From Cercis canadensis (Eukaryota; Streptophyta; Magnoliopsida; Fabales; Fabaceae), in NCBI GenBank assembly GCA_003255065.1, contig QAOA01007004.1, forward strand, positions 125,634 through 189,633: a stretch of DNA of 64,000 nucleotides, written 5' to 3'. The translations under genes and the position numbers were made by a program. Shown here in pieces: positions 31,801 to 42,264 of this stretch (position 1 is its first letter; every line of letters starts with the position of its first letter). The notes under the pieces are model-generated. The model had not been told where the DNA came from, did not search any database, and was given only the letters and a program-made list of their open reading frames with translations.

Positions 31801-33840
31801 ATGGGGGCATGCCAGTATTGTAAGAATTTGGCCATAACCTTTTCATTCTTCTTTCTTATTACCCCTCTTGCTGCTCAATTAACCTTCAACTTTGAGCAAT
31901 TTCCTCCTAACCTTGAGAACTTAACTTTTGAAGGAGATGTTCATCAAGAAAAGAGCGTCCTCCAACTGACCAGGAATAAGAAAGATAGTGTTGGTAGAGT
32001 CACATACTACAAAAATATGCATCTTTGGGATAGAGAGTCCAGAAAAGTCACAGACTTCACAACCCATTTCTCCTTCATCATCAATGCACCAAACAAAACA
32101 AGTGTTGGAGATGGCATCACATTCTTCATGGCAAGCCCCAACTTTCCTCTTCCTGACCCACCAGATGGCAGTGGTATTGGTCTTGTGAGTCGTCCTCAAA
32201 TGAGCGATCCAAATTACCCAGAGAAACATCCATTTGTGGCTGTGGAATTTGATACCTCTTATAATGATTGGGATCCAAAATATGACCATGTAGGTATCAA
32301 TGTCAAATCTATGAGCACTAACTATACTACTGAATGGTTTAGTGTAAAGGATGGGAGAAAATATGATGCTGAAATCAGCTACAATTCTAGCTCAATAAAT
32401 TTAAGTGTCATCTTCACTGGATACAAGGACGATGTCAGAGTAAAGCAAGGCTACTCCCATATGGTTGATTTGAGAACAGTACTACCTGATAGGGTTGAAT
32501 TCGGCTTCTCCTCTGCAACGGGACTTTTTTATGATGAGATACACACAATTTGCTCATGGTCCTTCAGTTCAAATTTGGACTTACAAATACAAAAGCCAAA
32601 GCCAAAGGATGAGAGCAAGAGTAGAGTAGTGATGTGGGTGAGCATTGGAGCAGGAGTTTTAGTCTGTATTATGTGCTTGACTTTGCTTGTGATTTGGAAG
32701 ATGAGGAGGAGAAGACCTAGAGATGGCTTGAATTTTGAGCTTACCATGGACAATGATTTCGAAAGAGGAACCGGGCCTAAGAAGTTCTCCTATGATGAAC
32801 TTGTTAGGGCAACAGACAACTTCTCAGAGGTACAGAAACTTGGAGAGGGTGGTTTTGGTGGTGTCTTCAAAGGATTTATGAGAGACTCAAACACGTATGT
32901 TGCCATCAAGAAGGTATCAAAGGATTCTAGACAAGGGGTGAAGGAGTATGCATCTGAAGTAAAGATCATTAGTCAATTGAGGCACAGGAATTTGGTTCAA
33001 CTCCTTGGGTGGTGCCACCAAAACAATAATTTGTTGCTGATTTATGAGTTCATGCCAAATGGAAGCTTAGATTACCATTTGTTTAAAAGCAAAAGGCTAT
33101 TGACTTGGGAAACAAGGTATAATATCGCTGGAGGTTTGGCCTCAGCAATACTTTACCTTCATGAAGAGTGGGAGCAATGTGTGGTGCATAGAGACATAAA
33201 ATCAAGTAATATTATGCTAGATTCGAATTTCAATGCTAAGCTTGGAGATTTTGGGTTAGCTAGAATGGTAGACCATGGGAAAGGTTCACAAACAACAATT
33301 TTAGCAGGGACAATTGGATACTTGGCTCCTGAATCTGTTACCAGAAGCAAAACTAGTAGAGAGTCTGATGTGTACAGTTTTGGAGTTGTTGCTTTGGAGA
33401 TAGTCTGTGGAAGGAAACCAATTGATCCCCATGTAAAAGAAGAGCATGTAGTTATGGTGGAATGGGTTTGGGAACTTTATGGCATGGGTAAGCTGCTAGA
33501 AGCAGCTGACCCAAGGCTATGTGGAGACTTCAATGAGCAGGAAATGGAGAGGTTAATGATAGTGGGCCTTTGGTGTGCTCACCCAGATTATACACAAAGG
33601 CCTACAATTAGGCAAGCAATTCATGTGCTTAATTTTGAAGCAGCACTGCCCAATCTCCCATTAAAGGTGCCACCACCAAGTTCATTTTCATCTTCAAGCT
33701 CTCTGTCCTTTGGTGCTGCTGGAATCAACCAAACCCAGGTTTCAAGTAACAGTTCCTCCTACCCTACTAGTGGGTCCTCACAATCGGCCACATCTGCTTT
33801 ACTACCTCCATCACCAACTGCACTTCCACATACATACTAA
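31801..33840 (+). CDS. LecRK-4: divergent L-type lectin receptor kinase
   Basis: An intact, intronless 679-codon frame. A signal peptide (to about residue 25, ending PLAAQ) precedes a legume-lectin domain with VAVEFDTSYNDWD (E149), closer to the classical family pattern than in its neighbours. The membrane span is near residues 275-298, followed by KMRRRR. The kinase has LGEGGFGGVFKG, Lys370, HRD 463-465 and DFG 483-485; then LAPE replaces MAPE. A Ser/Pro-rich tail covers about 630-679. It differs from the other LecRKs of the window throughout, in both domains, and has its own promoter region, so it is an older paralogue rather than a recent copy. It should act as a plasma-membrane receptor kinase with unknown ligand. 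Confidence 0.94.
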   Translation: MGACQYCKNLAITFSFFFLITPLAAQLTFNFEQFPPNLENLTFEGDVHQEKSVLQLTRNKKDSVGRVTYYKNMHLWDRESRKVTDFTTHFSFIINAPNKTSVGDGITFFMASPNFPLPDPPDGSGIGLVSRPQMSDPNYPEKHPFVAVEFDTSYNDWDPKYDHVGINVKSMSTNYTTEWFSVKDGRKYDAEISYNSSSINLSVIFTGYKDDVRVKQGYSHMVDLRTVLPDRVEFGFSSATGLFYDEIHTICSWSFSSNLDLQIQKPKPKDESKSRVVMWVSIGAGVLVCIMCLTLLVIWKMRRRRPRDGLNFELTMDNDFERGTGPKKFSYDELVRATDNFSEVQKLGEGGFGGVFKGFMRDSNTYVAIKKVSKDSRQGVKEYASEVKIISQLRHRNLVQLLGWCHQNNNLLLIYEFMPNGSLDYHLFKSKRLLTWETRYNIAGGLASAILYLHEEWEQCVVHRDIKSSNIMLDSNFNAKLGDFGLARMVDHGKGSQTTILAGTIGYLAPESVTRSKTSRESDVYSFGVVALEIVCGRKPIDPHVKEEHVVMVEWVWELYGMGKLLEAADPRLCGDFNEQEMERLMIVGLWCAHPDYTQRPTIRQAIHVLNFEAALPNLPLKVPPPSSFSSSSSLSFGAAGINQTQVSSNSSSYPTSGSSQSATSALLPPSPTALPHTY

Positions 33841-34098
33841 GTTGAAATCTACGTTTGTTTCTTCAACCGATTATCTTTTACGTTTGCAATGATATGTATA
33901 TATTTGTGTCACATATAATTTCCTATTAGTGATCCTATGTATTTGTTTCTGTCATATGATATAGTAAATCTCTCGTTCTCAATACAAATTCTATTTTGGA
34001 GACCTAGTTTCATAAAATGTCAGTGTCTTTTTATTTTCTTTTTTCTTTTTTGTAAGCATGGTGTTGTTCTTACATAGTCTTAGGCCTTTATTTTAAGG

Positions 34099-34809
34099 GC
34101 GAGTCCTTAAAAATGAGAAGTGTATATAAAATTATACACAAATTTGACCAAAAAAAATTATTGAAAAGACATCCCTTATATCCTTTTTCTATGCATGAAA
34201 AAACATTATAATTAATAGATGTCTTTCAATAAAAGATTATCAGTAAGATTCAAATAAAAGATATTTTCATTGATACGACTTAAACCTATACCTATTGACT
34301 ATTGAGCCAATCTTTATTTGTGAACCTATCATTCAATATAATCTGGCTGCAATAATTATATAAGCATGATTACTTGTAATAAAAGCCTTAAGATTTTTGT
34401 TACCTGGGTCTAATCAAAATGGAAAACTTGGAACAATGTCCAAAAGACCTTACCAGTAAAATACTGAAATTAAGGCGAAGAGTGAAGGTGATGGATGTTT
34501 AAATGAATTAGATTGTGACTTATTATCTTCTTGACATCCGTCGCCAGGGAAATTGCCAGTCGATTTTGTTGTACCTCGAGGAAGAAAAACACAATTGAAG
34601 AGAAAACGAAGGTTCCACGTTGCTCCATCAAACAAGGATTACAAAAAGTCCTCTCTAGTGTGGAAAACAACCATAAACATGATGCACTATATTAGGGTAA
34701 CCCAAGACTTCTGACTTCGTCTTTGGACTAAACAGGGGTTGAATTTGGAAGAGAAATGATAATTACGCCAGTATTAGCACTCTCACAAAATCTCATACAT
34801 ATAGTTCAA
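34099..34809. repeat. About 710-base duplicated intergenic segment, copy 2
   Basis: It is the counterpart of 12058-12771. Here it continues into unique sequence (AAATTTGTGTAGTTGAG) where copy 1 is cut by the N at 12772. No gene is seen. Confidence 0.85.
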
Positions 34810-34966
34810 GTTAAATTTGTGTAGTTGAGAGGAAAAGTTCAAATGGAATTCAGTTAAATCATTAAGATACAAATTCAATGAGTCGACAGTAGCGCCATTT
34901 GGTGGGAAAAGTAACCCTGTGAATAGTTTAATTGGGGAAAAAAAATATATTTTCATTAAAAAAAAA

Positions 34967-35645
34967 CAGAAGAGTATGGAAGGATTCAACTTGAATTACA
35001 TCTGCCCAATGCTGAGCCACGTAGCCCATTCAAGTCCATGCCCTTCAAACCACAATCTCTAAGATCTTGTCAGCGTTCCAAGCTCTCAAATATCAATTTA
35101 TCAAAACTTCTAACTTGTTCATGATAACTGTTTCTAATTTCTGTCTTTTTTGTCTTCCCTTATCTTAGAAGTCTCCTTCAACCTTTTGGTGAAGAGAAGG
35201 GTAAAGAAATAATGTTTACACATTACATACTAAATTTGAGATCATGAAAAAAAAAAAAAAAAACAGAAAAGTATGGAAGGATTCAACTTGAATTACATCT
35301 GCCCAATGCTGAGCCACGTAGCCCAGTCTTACCACTTGGATATGTCCCAATGGCCTTGAAGAACAAGATTTTGTTTTCTCGGATGAGTTCAAAGGAGCTA
35401 TAATTTTTTGGATGAGGGTTGAAGTCAAGTCCATGCCCTTCAAACCACAGTCTCTAAGATCTTGTCAGCGCGCGTTCCAATCTCTCAAATATCAATTTAT
35501 CAAAACTTCTGGCTTGTTCATGATAATTATTTCTAATTTTTGTCTTTTTTGTCTTCCCTTATCTAGAAGTGTCCTTCAACCTTTTGGTGAAGAGAAAGGT
35601 AAAGAAATAATGTTTACACATTACATACTAAATTTGAGATCAAAA
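34967..35645. repeat. Local direct duplication 5' of block copy 2
   Basis: GTATGGAAGGATTCAACTTG..CACGTAGCCCA occurs at about 34973 and again at 35269. AAGTCCATGCCCTTCAAACC..TTGAGATCATGAAA occurs at about 35031-35262 and again at 35427-35641, with about 100 extra bases in the second unit. It is a tandem duplication of about 300-400 bases. No gene is seen. Confidence 0.8.
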
Positions 35646-38600
35646 AAAAAAAAAAAAAAAAAAACTATATAAATTCGGTTATATTTAAATGTTATTAAGT
35701 ATGCAAGTACAGTGAAAGCGTTTCCCTATACACTCACAACTACTCAGCTTTCTCATTGAAAATACTCATTCTTTGGTAAGGGTTATTTGGGCTAACCATT
35801 CATGCAAGGAGAATACCTCAAACCACTAGGCAGTGCTACTCTCACAAAACAAATAAGTGGACCCTATAGTCCTTGCTTTAGTTTGTCTCACCAATCTGTG
35901 GGACCATCTTTACAAGTGAAGTCTGCACTATATTATGGTACTCTTAGAGAGATAGTGTTAGTCCCATCTTTTTTTAAGGGGGTTTTGTGTGGATTTTTGT
36001 GAGATTTAAAATGTGATTTTGGTATCATTACAAAAATTTTAAAAAGTCAATTTATTTAATATGTGTTAGAATAGTTAATTGTTTGTAATATTTATAAACA
36101 ATATAATATAAAAAAATATACCAAAAATATACTTGAAAACAATTACTTCCTAATATATTTTTTTATATTATATTATTCTTATATTTTATAAGAAACTATG
36201 ACATACACTCAGTCCTCTTAGAAGTGTTAGTCACTGGGTATAATGAATATTGCCAACTTGGGTATATCCTCTTTTCTTCTTATTTTTTCCCCCTTTAGTA
36301 TATCCTGTTGTTTTATAGGTGTGTTCAACTGACTTTTGTGGTTAGTTATAAAGGAGAAATGATTAATTGCAGAGTTGACTTGAATGGTACATATACGGAT
36401 ATTCAAAGTTCATTTTCTTCATGTGAGATATTTGATTATTTCCTGTGAATGCCATTATTATGTTACAAACATTTGATTAGCTTGTTTCATTGGTTTAAAC
36501 TCCTTTTTCTAAGAGGGGAAAAAGGAAAAACAAAAGTAGAACCAAAATGTTATGGTTTTTACATGATAGCACTCTGAATCGATAGCACACCACGTTACTG
36601 CTACCAGGGAACAGAAGCATATGATAATCTCGTTTCTTGTTTTCTTCAAACACAGGGTACCATGAAAATTCAGTAGGTGAATATAATGGGGCTTTTGTGG
36701 TGGGCTTTTACAGGCCCTATTAATTAAGGAGGCCGAAATAGGGCTTTTTGAGGAAAGGGAAGTGGGGGAAGAGTGATGCAAGAAATGACGAAGGCAATTG
36801 GGGTGTGGCTCAGGTTTATCTTTTGGGAGTGTCCTTCCACTGGGCATCTTGCCAGACCCGACAGCTTGACAATGCTGATAATTGATGATTGGGCCCAATT
36901 GTGGTTTTGATGGGAAATTTTTAACCACTAGATTATTGACCCTACGCAATTGGTCCGTCACGTTAAGCAACATGTTGGGTAGTTTTCGGGCCCTGGATCT
37001 TGACTAGAGTCGTCTTTCTGTTTTTCCTAAGTGGGCCTAGTATCATCAAGCCCAGTTTTGGGCTACTCCCTACACCAAGCAGTCATATTCATGTGGGCCC
37101 ATCAACGGGACAAGACCTAACCGTCTAATGCACTATTCTATTTTAATTCACACTTTCATTCTTAATAGTATTTGAGTTTAATTAAATTTATTGAAACGAT
37201 AATATAACAGATCAAATTAATGCACACTACTAGAAGTGCCATACTGATGAAATTAAGATTAAATACTATTGAAGTCTTTGTCCCAGAATATCGTTAGAAC
37301 ATTAATACTTTGAGAATTCAATTCATTTATAATGAATTTCATAATTTATCTTGTTAGTAACATATTGTAAAAGAATTCAATTGATTAATAAATTATTCTT
37401 TTATATTATATTTCCTCATTTGAAAATTCTCTTTGTGTTTGATTGCAATTTGCAATTCATTTAATTTAGGTTTATAATTTATGACTCGATAAATATGCAC
37501 CTATATTTAGGGACAACAATTTCTCTTGCTTGGTCAGAAATTTAAGGAGAATTTTTTTTACTGAGACGAGGAACATGAGGAATTCTCCCCGGGGGTAGGA
37601 AGGGATCCCATTTGATTACCAAGGATTGGGACAAGATCCTAGTCCGCACTATGGGAATTTATGAAGTAGTAAAATACTAAATCATCATTTTTTTTTGGAT
37701 TTATATAAGATATAATATATAAAAGTAAATTGATAATTTCATATATAATTAATAAAAAATATAAAGTAAAAAATCCTAACCCACTTTTTTTTATTCTTTT
37801 TTGATATTTTTAGGTAAGATTCTAAATTTCAACAAAAAAATCCACAAGCTCGAAAAGCACTCATAATATCACTCACTTACAAACTCTGTTCTTCCTAATT
37901 CTCTCTATTGCACCTATTCTTTTCTCACTCTGTCTCTACACTACAGCGTCACAGTATCCACCCGCAGTTGAGGGTTGAAGGAAGATAATGAGTTGCATAA
38001 GAAGAAAATAGTTAACACCAATCAATCCATAACTTCTTTGATTTATGGGGATAAGAATATTTCAAAAAATGGAATGTAAAAGAAGAAAATTCTCTTGAAG
38101 ATTTTTGAATCGCCAAAGTTTTGTGTTGAAGAAAAATGACGTGTTAAATACAATTCGAAAGAAAACGACATTAGTCTTTGTTGGGAAAAAGGTAAAATCT
38201 TTGTTTATTGAATCAAATTTTTATCTAAAGTTCTGTTTTACTTACTCAATCTGCAAACACTTTGACTGTCATTTGCCCTGGGTGCATGTCAAGTCAAACA
38301 TTGGTTTAGTTACTTTAGTACCTTGGTGTGTGGGGAAAAGTAAAAGATAAAGTAGATAAAAATGAAAAAAAAAAAATAAAGTTTTGAATTTCACCTGATT
38401 GGTGCTTAGTGAGTGGGCAAAAATTGACAAAGAGCTTCAACATGTAATGTAGGTGCCCCTTCCAGAGTTGCAGATGCAAGTGACAATGTCAGTGCTATAA
38501 AACTCACACAACCCAGTGTTGCTTGTTCAAAGTAAACATTTTGCGTTAGATGATCACTTCATTCGTTAAAAAGTTGAAACACAAGATATTAAATCATAAT

Positions 38601-39720
38601 TTGTTAACAACAAGATTCATCTAGTAGGTTCGAGTTAAGTTGATAGATAAGTGTTTGGTTTGAATCCTGTAAGTGAACTTTTGTTGGTAGGTATCTACTA
38701 ATTACGGTGTATCTTATTTTAGAACTACCTCCTAAATTTTTTATTTACAAAATAGAGAAAGAAAAAACCATAATTTGTTCCTAAAGAACTTGTGACCAAA
38801 TTAAAGACTCTTTTATGTTTTTCACTGAAAATTGTTTGAGGTGGGATGTTGAGAAAGCCAACGGGAGTAAAAACGTCATCTACCAAATATTTCAAGACTC
38901 CTATTTTTTGATGGAGTTATGTTTTAACAAAGTTGAAACAACAATGTCAAAATAACTTGCAAAATGTTTTTTTTTTTTTTAAAAAAAAAAAACAGAAGTG
39001 GTGACCTAAAGCATAATTGGCCATTTCAATGACCAAAAAAATAATAATTTAAATAACTAAAAATTTTAGAGTTTAAATTTGATCTATTATTAGTATAAAA
39101 GACTATACGTAATTAAGGTTTTTTTTTATTATTATATAGTAACAGTTCTTTAATACTATGACAACATATGATATTATGACGGGTGTAATTTTACATAGTC
39201 AGTACACTAAAATTTTTTTAATGATTTTCTTTTACAATAATCACTATGATTAATACCAAAGAAATTTGCTATAATGGATAAAGTTGGAGATAATATGATT
39301 CATGATTTTAATAATCTAATGAAGGTAACCAAGAAAAAAACTTCGTTAAAATAGAACAACGAATATCTTAAAATATAATTCCATCTAACTTCTTTCTTTA
39401 AATAAAAATTCAATAATGGAATGGCAGCAAAAATCGATTGGTTACTAGAAATTGACTTTCTTAAAAGTTAAAAATTAAAAGAACGTTCCTGGTGTTGACA
39501 TGCAGAGAAATTAGTCTCTCTCAGTGAAACACTACAACACATAAGTTGTAGAAGAAGACACGCGATAGCTGTCATGGATGTAAACAAGTGGGGAAATGAC
39601 AAATGTTTGCTTTCTTCTTGATGATATACTAATTTTACATTCGTTTACTAATTCTACATCAGCAATTTTATACAATAAAATAAGACATCCTTTTTCTTGA
39701 AATTTTTTTTTTTAAAAAAA
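35610..39720. repeat. LecRK upstream duplication block, copy 2
   Basis: It is collinear with 14040-18544 (see that entry). Compared with copy 1 it lacks about 550 bases around 15600-15960 and carries an extra stretch near 39230-39300. It leads into LecRK-5 in the same way that copy 1 leads into LecRK-2. No convincing gene is found inside. Confidence 0.88.
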
Positions 39721-39724
39721 AAAA

Positions 39725-39827
39725 TTGAGTAAACAGTGGCCGGCTATGCCGCACATAAGATAATTGAAATCCTTCATTTCCGTTTAGATGCCATTCTGCA
39801 AGTTTCTGCATAATCTAGCTCCATATA
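39725..39827 (+). promoter_or_regulatory. Conserved proximal upstream block of LecRK-5
   Basis: It shares GAGTAAAC-GTGGCCGGCTATG, CTTCATTTCC and GCCATTCTGCAAGTTTCTGCA with the other copies and ends at the ATG (39828). Confidence 0.55.
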
Positions 39828-41864
39828 ATGTCTTGCTGCAGCTCCAAAACAATGTATATGCAGCAATTGCCAAATCTTAATTCCCCCTTTCACTTCTTAA
39901 TCTTGTTCATGTCCATTTTCTTCCTTTTGATTATCCCAAGTGCAAGTTCTTTATCCTTCAATTTCACCAGCTTTGATCCCAATGATAATAACATAACATA
40001 TGAGGGAGATGCCAATCCTGCAGCCCCAGTGATCCAGTTAACCAGAAACCAAGCAGACAAGGCCATGACTGCTAGTGTTGGTAGAGCCACATATCACCAA
40101 CCAATGCATCTGTGGGACAAAACCACAAGGAACCTCACAGATTTCACTACCCATTTCTCCTTTGTCATTAATTCACAGAACCGTTGGGTTTATGGAGACG
40201 GTCTTGCTTTCTTCCTTGCCCCAGCTGGTTCCAAGATGCCTAATGTCACGACAGGCGGCGCTATGGGTCTTGCACTTGATGATCAAGTACTGAACTCAAC
40301 AGATTATCAATTTGTTGCAGTGGAATTTGATATCTTTAAGAACGTGTGGGATACTCCACCAAGGGAACATGTGGGTGTGGATATTAATGCCATGGCATCT
40401 GTTGCTAATGTGACATGGGAAGCCAAAATCAGAGAAGGGAAACTCAATGAGGCTCAGATAAGTTACAATTCTACTTCAATGAATTTAAGTATTGTTTTCA
40501 CTGGTTTTGAAAATGATACCAATACCACAGTACAGCAACATCTTTATCATATGGTTGACCTGAGACTTTATCTTCCTGAATGGGTTACTTTTGGCTTCAC
40601 AGCTGCCACAGGAAATTCATCTGCTATACATAATCTATATTCATGGGATTTTAGCTCAACTTTGGAAATACAAGAGCACAAAACCAATTCCAAAACAAGA
40701 CTAGCAGTGGGATTAGGTGTTGGTGGGTTTGTGTTAATTGGTGGGTTGGCTTTGATTTCTTTTGGCTTGTGGAAGAGATGGAAGAAAAATAAGCAAGAGG
40801 AAGATCAAGGGTCTGATGAATACATGGAGGAGGATTTTGAAAGCGGGACAGGACCCCACAAGTATTCATATGCTGAATTGGCATCTGCAGCAAATAATTT
40901 CAAAGATGAGCTAAAGCTAGGACAGGGAGGATTTGGGGGTGTTTACAAAGGTTTTTTGAAAGATTCAAACTCCTATGTTGCTATTAAGAGGATATCAGAG
41001 AACTCTAGACAAGGGATAAAGGAGTTTGCATCAGAAGTAAGAATTATTAGCCGATTAAGGCACCGAAACTTAGTTCAGCTGATCGGTTGGTGCCATGAAA
41101 GGAAACGGCTCTTGCTCGTTTATGAGTATATGCCAAATAGAAGCTTAGATTTTCATCTTTTCAGGGAGCAAAGCTTCTTGGCCTGGGAAGTGAGATACAA
41201 AATAGCTCAGGGCCTGGCCTCTGCACTGCTATACTTGCATGAAGAATGGGAACAATGTGTTGTTCATAGAGACATCAAATCAAGCAACATTATGCTAGAT
41301 TCAAACTTCAATGCAAGACTCGGGGATTTTGGGTTAGCTAGGCTTGTGGACCATGCAAAAGGTTCACAAACTACGGCTTTGGCAGGGACTTTAGGCTACA
41401 TGGCTCCGGAATGCGCTACCACAGGGAGGGCTAGTAAGGAAACAGATGTTTATAGTTTTGGAGTTGTTGCTTTGGAGATAGCTTGTGGAAGAAAATCAAT
41501 CAACATCAAGGCCCCAGAAAATGAAATCAACATGGTGGAGTGGGTTTGGGAGCTATATGGAAATGGGAGAATCCTTGAAGCAGCTGATCCAAGACTAAGT
41601 GGAGATTTTGAGCAGCATCAAATGAAATGCTTGATGATTGTTGGTCTTTGGTGTGCTCACCCTGATCATTATAGTAGGCCATCAATAAGGAAAGCAATTC
41701 ATGTGCTTAACTTCGAAGCTCCATTGCCAAATCTTCCTTCTAGTTTGCCGGTATTAACATATCTTGAGCGTCTAGTGGCAGGCCATGATCAGAACACAAG
41801 CTTTAATTCCAACACAAATTCCTCTGGCATCACCACATCTTTTGATAATATTGTTAAACTATGA
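39828..41864 (+). CDS. LecRK-5: mosaic L-type lectin receptor kinase
   Basis: An intact 678-codon intronless frame from an ATG at the standard position. The signal peptide and lectin domain are LecRK-2-like (NITYEGDANPAAPVIQ; VAVEFDIFKN; HVGVDIN), with a deletion of eleven residues between lectin and membrane span relative to LecRK-2. From EEDQGSDEYMEEDF onward the inner part switches to LecRK-1-like sequence (HKYSYAELASAANN; WCAHPDHYSRPSIR), with short returns to LecRK-2-like stretches. The kinase keeps Lys387, HRD 480-482 and DFG 500-502. The last codons and TGA (41862-41864) are supplied by a Copia LTR that starts at 41852. It should be a functional plasma-membrane receptor kinase. Confidence 0.92.
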   Translation: MSCCSSKTMYMQQLPNLNSPFHFLILFMSIFFLLIIPSASSLSFNFTSFDPNDNNITYEGDANPAAPVIQLTRNQADKAMTASVGRATYHQPMHLWDKTTRNLTDFTTHFSFVINSQNRWVYGDGLAFFLAPAGSKMPNVTTGGAMGLALDDQVLNSTDYQFVAVEFDIFKNVWDTPPREHVGVDINAMASVANVTWEAKIREGKLNEAQISYNSTSMNLSIVFTGFENDTNTTVQQHLYHMVDLRLYLPEWVTFGFTAATGNSSAIHNLYSWDFSSTLEIQEHKTNSKTRLAVGLGVGGFVLIGGLALISFGLWKRWKKNKQEEDQGSDEYMEEDFESGTGPHKYSYAELASAANNFKDELKLGQGGFGGVYKGFLKDSNSYVAIKRISENSRQGIKEFASEVRIISRLRHRNLVQLIGWCHERKRLLLVYEYMPNRSLDFHLFREQSFLAWEVRYKIAQGLASALLYLHEEWEQCVVHRDIKSSNIMLDSNFNARLGDFGLARLVDHAKGSQTTALAGTLGYMAPECATTGRASKETDVYSFGVVALEIACGRKSINIKAPENEINMVEWVWELYGNGRILEAADPRLSGDFEQHQMKCLMIVGLWCAHPDHYSRPSIRKAIHVLNFEAPLPNLPSSLPVLTYLERLVAGHDQNTSFNSNTNSSGITTSFDNIVKL

Positions 41865-42161
41865 GATTTTTCTAAGTACTCTAAGCTAAGAAAATATTTT
41901 GTTTTGTTTATGCATAAAATCTAATATGCTATCTTGTTAGTTGTAGATGAATGGTAATGCTTGTTTGTGGGAAAAAAATCTGTCAAGTTTGGTATGGACC
42001 AAAACCTGCTCATACTATAGCTTAAACCAAATATGTATTGTTGGTATTTTGTATATATAGCAGCAAATGAATGAATCTTGTTTTAGAACCTTTCAGCCAT
42101 AAAAAAAAGACTTCTGTTACTTTGTTTTTTTTGTTATTCCTCCTCCTCTAATTGTGTAATA
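41852..42161 (+). repeat. First LTR of the Copia array
   Basis: 310 bases starting TGTTAAACTATGAG (one base different from the usual TGTTAGAC) and ending TGTAATA instead of TGTAACA. The primer site follows at 42162. Confidence 0.92.
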
Positions 42162-42264
42162 TGGTATCATAGTTCTAAAGTTCTTTAAGGACTGTGAGTA
42201 AAAGAGAGAAAACCAGCAAGGCTTCCCCTCCTAAAAAACCTTCTAACACCAAAAAGAAAAATCC

